Assembly: GCA_001303225.1 (NCBI GenBank)
Contig: LJNI01000003.1
Coordinates: 1 to 31,786, forward strand
DNA length: 31,786 nt
Reading direction: 5' to 3'
Origin: a candidate division TA06 bacterium DG_78
GTDB lineage: Bacteria; Hydrothermota; Tepidihabitantia; SM23-42
Shown here: positions 16,401-23,927 of the stretch, one piece after another
Layout: the number at the start of each line of letters is the position of its first letter
Numbering within the stretch: the first letter of the stretch is position 1
Program-made: the position numbers and the translations under genes
Notes under the pieces: generated by a model
Databases searched by the model: none
What the model was told of the DNA's origin: nothing
The model's input: only the letters and a program-made list of their open reading frames with translations

Positions 16401-17406
16401 GGGATACTATTCAGAAGCAGTGGGCCGTTTTCAGAAGGCGCTTTCTATTTCTAATAAGATTGGTAATTCTTCGATGACAGGCGGTTCACAGCTGGGTCTT
16501 GGTGCATCGTTCTTAGATTTAGGTGATTACAAAGAGGCAAAAGAGTACTTTCAGAAGGCATTAAAAATTTTCGATACATTAGGATGGAAAGGAGAACAAG
16601 GTTTTCTGATACGGGGAATCGGTAGTGTATACAAATCAACAGGAGATTATGCACGTGCTCTAAGATACTATAGAAAAGCCCTCAAACTTTTCAGAGAAAT
16701 CGGACACCAACGCAAAATTGCAAGCATATTGGTTAATGTGAGTTCGGTATATGTAGAAACTGGAAAGTTAGCAAAAGCAGAGAAGCATGCTCTGGAAGCA
16801 CTAAAAATTGTTTCCAGACAGACATTATTAGAGGAGGAAGTTGAATGCTATATAGTTTTATGCCAGATAAATAGTATAAAGAGAAATTATACTGCTGCGG
16901 TTGATTGCTACAAAAAAGGAATACCGATTGCAAAGAGAATAGGAATGAAGCGAATCGTGCTGCGTTTATTTATTTTATTGTCAGAAATTTATTATATCGA
17001 GGGGCGGTATTCGAAAAGCATTGAATATGCAATAAACGCGATAAAAATGGCACGGGAGATGGGTACAAAAGATTTGTATGCTGAAGCAATGTTAATAAAA
17101 ACGAAGAGCGAAATTGCACAAGATACTCTGCCCTATGCTGAAGTGTTGCGCATATTAGACGAAGTAAGGATGATTGCTACAGAGATTGGAAATCCTGAGA
17201 TTCTTTGGAAAGTCTACTTTACTCATGGTTACTATTTACATAACTTAAAACAATATCGCAGAGCATCTCATTGTTATAAAAGATGTGTTGATGTATTCAA
17301 ATCTGTAATCTGTAAATTCAAAAGTGAATCACTCAGAACCAGTTATTTAAATCGTCCGGATCGCCAGGCGGTTATTTCTGTCATGAAGCGCATGAAAATA
17401 TCTTAA
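13477..17406 (+). CDS. Ser/Thr protein kinase with ATPase (AAA_16/STAND-like) and TPR domains
   Basis: The 1309-residue cytoplasmic signalling protein has three parts. An N-terminal Hanks-type kinase (about 10-280) has LGTGSTGEV, the ATP-binding Lys41 in IALK, the catalytic loop IHYDIKPGNVL (Asp129, with Tyr where most kinases have Arg), DFGLAG and a GTFPYIAPEV activation segment. A P-loop ATPase module follows (about 300-650) with Walker A GDAGIGKS (331-338) and Walker B VILLEDLHWAD. About twelve TPR repeats fill the C-terminal half, for example KAFDYYKRAIRVSEKIGD and EAKEYFQKALKIFDTLG. The layout matches PknK-like kinase/ATPase regulators. No transmembrane helix or output DNA-binding domain is seen, so it probably phosphorylates or recruits partners. 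The next gene encodes a sigma54 activator. I reject the ATG at 13456 because it lies within the promoter. Confidence 0.9.
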   Translation: MRMQNKIIDKRYQILKKLGTGSTGEVYKVKDLKDQKIIALKILYLDRPVQRFKREFRLLAGFYHPYLCSVYDFGILDDDGRSYFTMEYIDGEDIYTAAQGVSYETIYTWIVQVCRVLEYIHSRGLIHYDIKPGNVLVAKGKEQGAEGNKKRYAQSSMLHVKLMDFGLAGEQRIKGGTLIKGTFPYIAPEVIKGLAVDHRADLYSLGVLLYEVFTRQPFREEKASFVTLLKQREDRMYKSPSRIVADLPRCVERLIVRLLEFEPAARFNRANEVIKEINTFSRLKFTLETEKTIEGYLLSSRFVGRNKEMRMLSSLYEQARQGAGRVVLITGDAGIGKSRLLKEFKIYTQMQRSHTFVGYAYRNKTIPLESFYGIFYELINYFDGGSELFHSRKLRFILAVLFKIFPDLIHGHLRKKLPRLVPLEPHQERLRNFEALSELIGYCAAHLKDLVILLEDLHWADDLTIQFLEYLCRSVVNRRILLCGTCRHDALKENQLLKKVINTLHDERCFCHVKLKPFTFKSLYSFLNSTITADSNSAELVRYLLKKTDGNPFFAEEMVRTLLQKRGMGIGDKISIRDVEHIPIPSTIEDVVLKRIKNLDSSARDVVKFGAVLLKGFTYDLMKQLTGTEDTELSRTLWDLKKRQVVVEEDDTYRFYHATLHEALNRQMSHYERKKIHYRIATILEVMSRGKHGRMLEDVAYHFINAKDCKKGVRYGIRAAERSSRQYAYEQSILFYKGVLALVDNKNLTQRFSLLQELARIERCLDYYDDALRHYKKAFNLRTGTIEQKARIHLGIASVYLRKGQYGRALHIFSEVLRIFKNMKRGLSRTLLETYVRVITSSVYLQMGQYERAQRFSPDTLRSVRGIKTARAISMLADIYNNMGSLELHKGIYGTADYDKAIRYYNEAYKYSKKRKAQEKIATVLGNIGICYYYKYRYQKAFDYYKRAIRVSEKIGDQFGVAIKLLNVGIVLRDRGYYSEAVGRFQKALSISNKIGNSSMTGGSQLGLGASFLDLGDYKEAKEYFQKALKIFDTLGWKGEQGFLIRGIGSVYKSTGDYARALRYYRKALKLFREIGHQRKIASILVNVSSVYVETGKLAKAEKHALEALKIVSRQTLLEEEVECYIVLCQINSIKRNYTAAVDCYKKGIPIAKRIGMKRIVLRLFILLSEIYYIEGRYSKSIEYAINAIKMAREMGTKDLYAEAMLIKTKSEIAQDTLPYAEVLRILDEVRMIATEIGNPEILWKVYFTHGYYLHNLKQYRRASHCYKRCVDVFKSVICKFKSESLRTSYLNRPDRQAVISVMKRMKIS

Positions 17407-17413
17407 AAAGAGA

Positions 17414-17441
17414 TTGACCTTGAAAAAATTTTATGTATGAT
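17414..17441 (+). promoter_or_regulatory. Promoter of the GGDEF-activator gene, predicted near-leaderless
   Basis: TTGACC (17414-17419), 16 bp, TATGAT (17436-17441), then 8 nt to ATG 17450. AAGGG occurs within those 8 nt but too close to the ATG for normal Shine-Dalgarno use. Confidence 0.68.
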
Positions 17442-17449
17442 AAGGGTAT

Positions 17450-19495
17450 ATGGATAAGACGAAGAAGAATACATCGTTAAAGTATCTTGATAAAATTAGT
17501 GGTACGTTAGACAAAGTTGGATTAGAAGATAATCTGGATAGTGTTTTACGAGAGAATAGTTATTTCCGCGCACTCCTCGAGATCACCCGTTCGATTATTA
17601 CACCTCGAGAGTTCGAGCAGTTACTAGAGCTCATTGTTGATTCAGCGATTGCTTTAACTAAAGCAGATCGGGGTTTCTTGATGCTCGTTCGTAAAGACGG
17701 GAATTTAGAGTTTAGGGTGACCAGAAATATTGATAAGAAAACATTGGAAGGTGATGAGTTTAAAATTTCCAGGAGTGTTGTGAACCAAGTTTTGGCAACA
17801 AATGAAGCGCTTTTTTTGAGTGATGTTTACAAAAATAAGAAATTTAAGCCGAGTGAAAGTATTGAAGCCCTTGGATTGCGCATGGTAATGTGTGTTCCCT
17901 TGAAAGCAAAGGAGGATCTACTCGGATTGATTTACGTCGATTCCCGATCGATGAGTGAGGACTTCAGTCACGTCGAAGAGAAGCTATTTGAAGCATTTGC
18001 TGCTCAGGCGAGTGTTGCAATCGAGAATAGTTATCTTTATGATTCGAGCGTACACGATGCCCTTACAGGCCTCTATAACTATGGGTATCTTCGTGCACGT
18101 CTGGGAGAGGAGATTATTCGGGCATCGCGACAAAAGAAAGGGAATATTTCATTTATCATGCTCGATTTAGATAATTTCAAGTCGATCAACGATTCATATG
18201 GTCATATTTTAGGCAACGCTATTCTTGTAAAGGTAGCCGAGTTGATCAAAAATTCGGTGCGGACGTATGATGTTACAGCTCGATACGGTGGTGATGAATT
18301 TGCAATCGTAATGCCTGATACAGATGTCCATGGTGCGCGGCGTCTCGCGCAACGATTGCAAAAAGAAATTTCACATTACACGTTCTCAATTGGTAAAAAG
18401 ACATTCTCAATTACATCGAGTATCGGTATCTCGATATTCCCGGTTGAAAAAATTATTGATAGTGAAAACATCATTGTTGAAGCTGACCACGCCCTCTTTA
18501 TCGCCAAGAGTAAAGGTGGTAATCAAATTGCTACATTTGGATTGCGGAGGGACGAGACAAAGTATGCACCTGAACTCATTGGTAAATCTAAGGCAATTGA
18601 TAGAGTAAGAAAATCAATATCGAAGCTCGCAAAAACTGATGCGAATCTCTTGATCATTGGTGAAACAGGAACAGGGAAGGAACTCATCACTAAAATCATT
18701 CACCAGGAGAGTGAACGATCAGACAAAGCCTTTATCGTGGTGAATTGTGGTGCGATTCCAGACAATCTTTTAGAGAGCGAACTTTTTGGTTATGAGAAGG
18801 GTGCTTTCACTGGTGCCTATCGACAACATAAGGGTAAGTTCGAGGTAGCACACAGTGGTACAGTATTCCTCGATGAGATTGGAGAACTGCCATTACATCT
18901 TCAAGTCAAACTGCTGCGGGCAATCGAGCAAAAGGAGATCGATCGGATTGGTGGTGAGGCTCCGATCACAGTCGATGTTAGGGTGATTGTTGCAACCAAT
19001 AAGAATTTAGAAGAGGAAGTTAAGAAGGGTACGTTTCGTAAGGATCTCTTTTATCGATTAGGTGTTGCCACCATATACATACCGCCGCTGAGGGAGCGAC
19101 CTGAGGACATTGAGGCCCTCTGTGAATACTACTTGGACCTCATGAATAAGCGATACCACAGGAGATTTTCATCGCTGACCAAAGCTGCAATGGAGGCAAT
19201 GATGCGCCATTCCTGGCTTGGCAATGTTCGTGAGTTAATTCATCGCATTGAACGAGCAGTTATCATGGGTACAGGACAACAACTTGATACAAGTGATCTC
19301 GGTTTACTAGCACCACAATTAAAAAAAACACAAACATTGAGAGAATATCGAAATAAAGCAGAAAAGGAAGGTATTACTAAAGCACTCACCCAGAATTATT
19401 GGAATATTACCCACGCTGCGAAAGATTTAGGAGTAAGTCGGCAGACGTTGCGCGATTTAATAAAGAAACACAGCATTACACGTTCGCAGCTTTAA
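17450..19495 (+). CDS. GAF - GGDEF - sigma54 activator AAA+ - Fis fusion regulator
   Basis: The 681-residue protein joins four domains. A GAF sensor spans about 40-195. A diguanylate cyclase (about 200-365) has an intact RYGGDEF (GGDEF 280-284) and an RTYD I-site (R271-D274) five residues upstream, so c-di-GMP synthesis and product inhibition are both expected. A sigma54-activator AAA+ domain (about 374-610) has Walker A GETGTGKE (404-411), the sigma54-contacting GAFTGA loop (451-456), Walker B TVFLDEIG (471-478), and PPLRERPEDI with the arginine finger region. A Fis-type helix-turn-helix lies at about 640-672. All catalytic motifs look intact. Known c-di-GMP-responsive activators such as FleQ bind the nucleotide but do not make it; this fusion could do both (inference). 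It follows the kinase gene but has its own promoter. Confidence 0.93.
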   Translation: MDKTKKNTSLKYLDKISGTLDKVGLEDNLDSVLRENSYFRALLEITRSIITPREFEQLLELIVDSAIALTKADRGFLMLVRKDGNLEFRVTRNIDKKTLEGDEFKISRSVVNQVLATNEALFLSDVYKNKKFKPSESIEALGLRMVMCVPLKAKEDLLGLIYVDSRSMSEDFSHVEEKLFEAFAAQASVAIENSYLYDSSVHDALTGLYNYGYLRARLGEEIIRASRQKKGNISFIMLDLDNFKSINDSYGHILGNAILVKVAELIKNSVRTYDVTARYGGDEFAIVMPDTDVHGARRLAQRLQKEISHYTFSIGKKTFSITSSIGISIFPVEKIIDSENIIVEADHALFIAKSKGGNQIATFGLRRDETKYAPELIGKSKAIDRVRKSISKLAKTDANLLIIGETGTGKELITKIIHQESERSDKAFIVVNCGAIPDNLLESELFGYEKGAFTGAYRQHKGKFEVAHSGTVFLDEIGELPLHLQVKLLRAIEQKEIDRIGGEAPITVDVRVIVATNKNLEEEVKKGTFRKDLFYRLGVATIYIPPLRERPEDIEALCEYYLDLMNKRYHRRFSSLTKAAMEAMMRHSWLGNVRELIHRIERAVIMGTGQQLDTSDLGLLAPQLKKTQTLREYRNKAEKEGITKALTQNYWNITHAAKDLGVSRQTLRDLIKKHSITRSQL

Positions 19496-19518
19496 TTACA
19501 GTAATTCAGAGTTATATA

Positions 19519-20406
19519 TTAGCACTTGCTGACTATATTTTTTTTGAGGCGATACCAAAACGATAGTATTGATTGTATTTTAGAAATATTATTAACTGTA
19601 GCACACCTACCTTGCTCAATGAGTGCATCGAGTGCAGAGAAATCAGCCCAATGGAATGCACTGACATCAGGATTGATGACTACATCAGCAAGCAATAGCA
19701 GGTACTGATCAAAATGGTATTTCATAAACGAAAATGAACGCTGATTTATACGAAAACCAGTGTCCGGTTCACCATGAAATTGTGGTCGGTGGCCGAGGTA
19801 TACCGCTAGTACTTTTCTCGCTCCAATCTTCTTTACTGGCTTAATTGGAATATTATCGACGACACTGCCGTCGACAAAAATTCTATCTTCTTTAACAAAC
19901 GGCGGAAATATCCCCGGAATCGCGCAACTTGCCCATACTGCATCGGCGATTGGTCCTGATTGAAAAACTATCTCATCACCTGATTGAATATCTAATGCAT
20001 TGCAAGCGAAACCCATTTTACAATCCTCGAAATTTTTATCGCCAAATAGATCGCTATACAATTTGCGTGCCGCTTCGATCTTAGAGTGTGATTTTTTGAA
20101 AAGTAGTGCACCGAAGTAGAATTTTTCAAAAACTTCTCGTTTAAATCGCTCAAAGACATTTTCCGTTTCAGTATAAAATTTATCGAGTCCTAAATTTTTA
20201 AATTCTTCGGATTGAATCATTATTCGCGCTGTCTCTCGGAGATTTTTTGCTGAACCAGATAAACAGTATAATGCACCCACAATAGAACCTATTGATGTGC
20301 CTGCTACAAATGTAGGTTTGATGTGATGCTCTTCGAGGACTTCGAGTACGCCGATATGGGCAAGTCCTTTGGCTCCACCTCCTCCCAAGGCTAACCCAAG
20401 ATTCAT
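19519..20406 (-). CDS. Patatin-like phospholipase (RssA-type)
   Basis: The 295-residue protein has the complete patatin catalytic set: oxyanion-hole glycines LGGGGAKGLAHIG (7-19), nucleophile elbow GTSIGS with Ser38, and the DGS motif with Asp179 (VDGSVVDNIPI). Length and N-terminus fit the bacterial RssA/NTE-like group, which hydrolyse acyl esters of lipids. No signal peptide is present. The start ATG overlaps the stop of the GGDEF gene by 4 bp (ATGA, 20403-20406), indicating coupled translation and a likely functional link. It converges with the activator gene, with 23 bp between stops and no clear terminator. Its physiological substrate is unknown. Confidence 0.92.
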   Translation of the reverse strand: MNLGLALGGGGAKGLAHIGVLEVLEEHHIKPTFVAGTSIGSIVGALYCLSGSAKNLRETARIMIQSEEFKNLGLDKFYTETENVFERFKREVFEKFYFGALLFKKSHSKIEAARKLYSDLFGDKNFEDCKMGFACNALDIQSGDEIVFQSGPIADAVWASCAIPGIFPPFVKEDRIFVDGSVVDNIPIKPVKKIGARKVLAVYLGHRPQFHGEPDTGFRINQRSFSFMKYHFDQYLLLLADVVINPDVSAFHWADFSALDALIEQGRCATVNNISKIQSILSFWYRLKKNIVSKC

Positions 20407-22379
20407 TTTTGTTCTCCCTCTGTTTGATGTGTCTTGAGTGTCTGGGCGGCGACAACTTTATCCCTGCCTGTTTTCTTAGCGATATACAGTGCCGTATCGG
20501 CCTTTTGAATTAACTCATCTCTAGTTTGGGCATCACTAGGATAGTGTGCAACACCAATGCTTATGGTGAATGTTATCTTGTTATGGTCAAAGTTTACCTC
20601 TGATTTCTTGATGTGGTCCTTGAGCGTAACGGCTTCTCTCAACCCTCGCTTCAATGAACATTCAGGTATGATAATTGTAAATTCTTCACCACCGTATCGA
20701 GAAGCGATGCCTGTTGTGGACAGAGATTTTCCCAAAAACCGTAACACCGTATCACCAGCCTGGTGGCCGTAAGCATCATTGATTTCCTTGAAATGGTCGA
20801 TATCGATAAACAAGAGAACCAATTCTTTTTGTCTTCTGACCCCATCTTCAAGCATATCCTGAAAGTGCCCATGATTATAGAGACCAGTAATCCAGTCACG
20901 AATGGATAGGTCCTTTACCTTGTAATAGAGCTGAGCCCGTTGCCAGGCGAGCGATAATTGTGATGCAAGAATATTTAACTGCTCAATGTCATCCTTACTG
21001 AATCTTTTTTTGCGGTGATCTTCAAGCCAGATTACTCCATAGAGTTCATCATCCTGTGTGATTGGCACTCCGACAAAGGAAGCATTGTTTGATTTCAATC
21101 CTTTTTTTAATACAATTAAATTTCCCTCACGGAGGTCGTCTTTTATAATTGTATTCCTGTGTCTCGCCACAAATCCTACAAGGCCTTCATCCAATGAAAA
21201 TTTTGTGCTTTCCTTTATATATGTTGATTCAATGACCACGCCACAGTTATTTACTTCATCAATTTTAGCAACAGACATATCGTCGAAATCCATAGATGTT
21301 TTAAATGACTGTATTGCGTTTGATAGAATCGATTTCAAATCGAGTTCCTTTTGTAATTCTTTTGCTACTTCGGCAATAGTTTTTCGATACTTCGTTTCAT
21401 ATCGTTCCTTCTCATAGAGTCGTATCATCGCTAAGAGATAGCCTGCAGCATTCGTCGCCTGGGCAAATAGCTGCTTGTCAGTTTCGTTAAACTGACTGGC
21501 TTCACGATCGATGACAAAAATCCCTTCAATATGGTCGAGTAAAATAATTGGTGAAATGATTACCGATAAGATTTTAAGTTCGCCTTTGTAGAATCCCAGT
21601 TCTTCCGGGTCTTGTACGAATTCTTTGATGAGGATGGGTTTTCGTTCTGAAATGACTTGGTAATAGATACCTGATTTTGCATCAATAACAGTATCTGGAC
21701 GGAAAAGTTCAGAGTGTGAGAACCCTTGAACAAGAACAAGATGGTTATCACTATAAGAAAAAATGGCCGTGGTGTACGCATTGAATATGTTATGTATAAA
21801 CTGGACAAAATAAAGCAGTGGTCGCTCAATACCTGGGTGTTTGTCGATGTCTCGTACAGAAGTCAGAATTTTTTCGTGTTCAAATTCTGCTGGCTTAAAG
21901 AATTCATCACGGGATTCATATTTTACAAGAGACCTCCTCAGAGCTATCTCTTGATCTGTTTGCTGCTTGATGATAATCCCAAATACGACAACCGCCGCAG
22001 CGAGGATAGCGAGTGGGGCAATAGCTATCGTGTGGTTCACCATCGCTGATGTAAGTTCCATAATGAATAGAGACAATGCAATAATCCAGTAGTGGATGTA
22101 GTGTTCCTTGTAGCCGATAATCGGAAACACTATTGGATATACAAGAAACAGTGGTGAACCGATACCTCCTGTGAGTTGAACAAATAGATTAGTAATTATT
22201 CCTGCCAAAATAGAATAAAAGAATTCTATTTTTTTCTTGTGCGCATAAAAAAAGTAGTAGAACACTAATGCCAACAAAAAGATGTAGAGAAAGTGCTGGG
22301 ACAGTTCTTTTTTGAATACTCCCAGGCTGCTCACGACAGCATAGATAATTGCGACAATGTAGAATAATTTTATTCCCAT
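20403..22379 (-). CDS. Membrane diguanylate cyclase with two GAF domains
   Basis: The 658-residue protein begins with about six hydrophobic helices (residues 5-155), followed by two GAF-like sensor domains (about 170-310 and 330-475) and a GGDEF domain (about 485-645). The active-site signature is RYGGEEF (GGEEF 563-567), a functional variant, and DIDHFKEINDAYGHQAGD provides the metal and GTP-binding residues. No RxxD I-site precedes it, so product inhibition by that route is unlikely. It should sense signals at the membrane and make c-di-GMP. The start ATG overlaps the last codons of guaA by 10 bp and its end overlaps the patatin start by 4 bp, so all three are probably co-expressed. Confidence 0.92.
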   Translation of the reverse strand: MGIKLFYIVAIIYAVVSSLGVFKKELSQHFLYIFLLALVFYYFFYAHKKKIEFFYSILAGIITNLFVQLTGGIGSPLFLVYPIVFPIIGYKEHYIHYWIIALSLFIMELTSAMVNHTIAIAPLAILAAAVVVFGIIIKQQTDQEIALRRSLVKYESRDEFFKPAEFEHEKILTSVRDIDKHPGIERPLLYFVQFIHNIFNAYTTAIFSYSDNHLVLVQGFSHSELFRPDTVIDAKSGIYYQVISERKPILIKEFVQDPEELGFYKGELKILSVIISPIILLDHIEGIFVIDREASQFNETDKQLFAQATNAAGYLLAMIRLYEKERYETKYRKTIAEVAKELQKELDLKSILSNAIQSFKTSMDFDDMSVAKIDEVNNCGVVIESTYIKESTKFSLDEGLVGFVARHRNTIIKDDLREGNLIVLKKGLKSNNASFVGVPITQDDELYGVIWLEDHRKKRFSKDDIEQLNILASQLSLAWQRAQLYYKVKDLSIRDWITGLYNHGHFQDMLEDGVRRQKELVLLFIDIDHFKEINDAYGHQAGDTVLRFLGKSLSTTGIASRYGGEEFTIIIPECSLKRGLREAVTLKDHIKKSEVNFDHNKITFTISIGVAHYPSDAQTRDELIQKADTALYIAKKTGRDKVVAAQTLKTHQTEGEQK

Positions 22380-23878
22380 TCGATGGTCGCTGGAGGTTTT
22401 GACGTGATGTCGAAAACAACACGGTTGATTCCCTTAACCTCATTGGTGATTCTCCTGGAGATGACACTCAAGAATGAGTGGGGGAGTCGTACCCAATCTG
22501 CAGTCATTCCATCATCGCTATATACTGCCCGTATCGCACACACAGCATCATAGGTGCGCCTATCACCCATGACACCAACGCTGCCGAGGGGAAGCAATAC
22601 AGCAAATATCTGCCATATCTTATTTTGCTTTTGTAGCTTCTGTGATTCTTCGAGTAGTATCTGGTCAGCTGCCCTCAAGATACGTAACCTCTTTTGCGTT
22701 ACAGGACCAATAATTCTTACAGCAAGACCTGGCCCAGGAAATGGTTTTCGTTCAATAAAAGTTGCTGGTATGTTGAGCAATTGACCAATCTGTCTCACTT
22801 CGTCCTTAAAGAGCATTCGTAAAGGTTCAATAATCTTTAATTTTATTACTCTTGGCAAACCACCGACATTATGGTGGCTCTTTATGACATCAGATGGTCC
22901 AATGCCCTTACCCGATTCAATAACATCAGGATACAGTGTTCCTTGAACAAGATATTTCACACCTCTCAATTTTTTAGCTTCTGCTTCAAATACCTTGATA
23001 AATTCACGGCCGATGATTTTTCTCTTTTTTTCTGGATCTTTTACATTTGACAACTTACATAAAAAACTCTGTTCAGCATTTACAATTCTCATATTTATGA
23101 AGGGGGTAAGATTTTTTTTAACTTCTTCTCGCTCGTTCACCCGTAATAGACCATTGTCCACAAAAACTCCAACGAGATTTTTGCCGATCGCTCTTGAGGT
23201 CAAGGCTGCAGCAACCGTTGAATCGACACCCCCACTGATTGCACAGATGACCTTATCATTACCCACAATTTCAGCGATTCTTCTGACCTCAGTGTCAACA
23301 AACTTACTCATTGTCCACGTTCTCCTTGCTTCACAAATTTTATCGAGGAAGTTACGAATGATTTTAATGCCATATTGTGTATGGCGAACTTCGGGATGAA
23401 ATTGCAGACCATAAAAATTTTTACATTGAAATGCGGCGATCGGTGTGGTGCTCGTTGATGCTATAGTTTTTGCATGTGTAGGTAATTTTATGACAGCATC
23501 ACCATGACTCATCCACACATTGAATTGCTTCGGTATACCAGAGAAGATTACATTTGTGCGTATTTTTACAGGAGTATGTCCATACTCCTGTTTCCTACAT
23601 CTCTTCACCTTGCCGCCAAATAGTTCTGCGGCAAGCTGCATACCATAACATATACCGAGAATTGGGACATTAAAATTGAAGAATTGTTTAAACGATGTAA
23701 GACGACCTTTATAAACACTTCCTGGACCTCCGGATATAATAATGCCCTCTATATTTCTATCCCCGAGGACTCGTGCATCAATATAACAACTAAATATTTC
23801 AGAATATACCTTGCATTCCCTTATTCTACGCGCGATGAGCTGCGTGTATTGGGAACCAAAGTCAATAACCGCAATCAT
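22370..23878 (-). CDS. guaA: GMP synthase (glutamine-hydrolysing)
   Basis: GuaA converts XMP to GMP using glutamine and ATP. The 502-residue protein has the class I amidotransferase domain with Cys77 in GICYGMQ and His161/Glu163 in GLQFHPEVRH. The ATP-pyrophosphatase P-loop SGGVDST lies at 215-221, and the C-terminal dimerisation domain contains RKPFPGPGLAVRI and ends KPPATIEWE, the nearly invariant GuaA terminus. The length is slightly below the usual 510-525. It lies 49 bp downstream of a HEAT-repeat gene and overlaps the following diguanylate cyclase gene. I see neither a good Shine-Dalgarno nor a separate promoter, so it may depend on read-through from 25973-26000. Confidence 0.97.
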   Translation of the reverse strand: MIAVIDFGSQYTQLIARRIRECKVYSEIFSCYIDARVLGDRNIEGIIISGGPGSVYKGRLTSFKQFFNFNVPILGICYGMQLAAELFGGKVKRCRKQEYGHTPVKIRTNVIFSGIPKQFNVWMSHGDAVIKLPTHAKTIASTSTTPIAAFQCKNFYGLQFHPEVRHTQYGIKIIRNFLDKICEARRTWTMSKFVDTEVRRIAEIVGNDKVICAISGGVDSTVAAALTSRAIGKNLVGVFVDNGLLRVNEREEVKKNLTPFINMRIVNAEQSFLCKLSNVKDPEKKRKIIGREFIKVFEAEAKKLRGVKYLVQGTLYPDVIESGKGIGPSDVIKSHHNVGGLPRVIKLKIIEPLRMLFKDEVRQIGQLLNIPATFIERKPFPGPGLAVRIIGPVTQKRLRILRAADQILLEESQKLQKQNKIWQIFAVLLPLGSVGVMGDRRTYDAVCAIRAVYSDDGMTADWVRLPHSFLSVISRRITNEVKGINRVVFDITSKPPATIEWE

Positions 23879-23927
23879 AGCGATGAGCTACTACAAATAT
23901 CTTTGGCCTTAGTATGTCTGGTATGCA

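Noticed and set aside
17442..17449. AAGGG as a Shine-Dalgarno for the GGDEF activator
   Set aside because: Only 3-4 nt separate it from the ATG and the predicted transcript would begin within or after it.
19510..19535. CIRCE-like heat-shock operator (TTAGCACTT)
   Set aside because: It is the reverse complement of the last codons of the patatin gene, has no inverted partner, and is not upstream of a chaperone gene.
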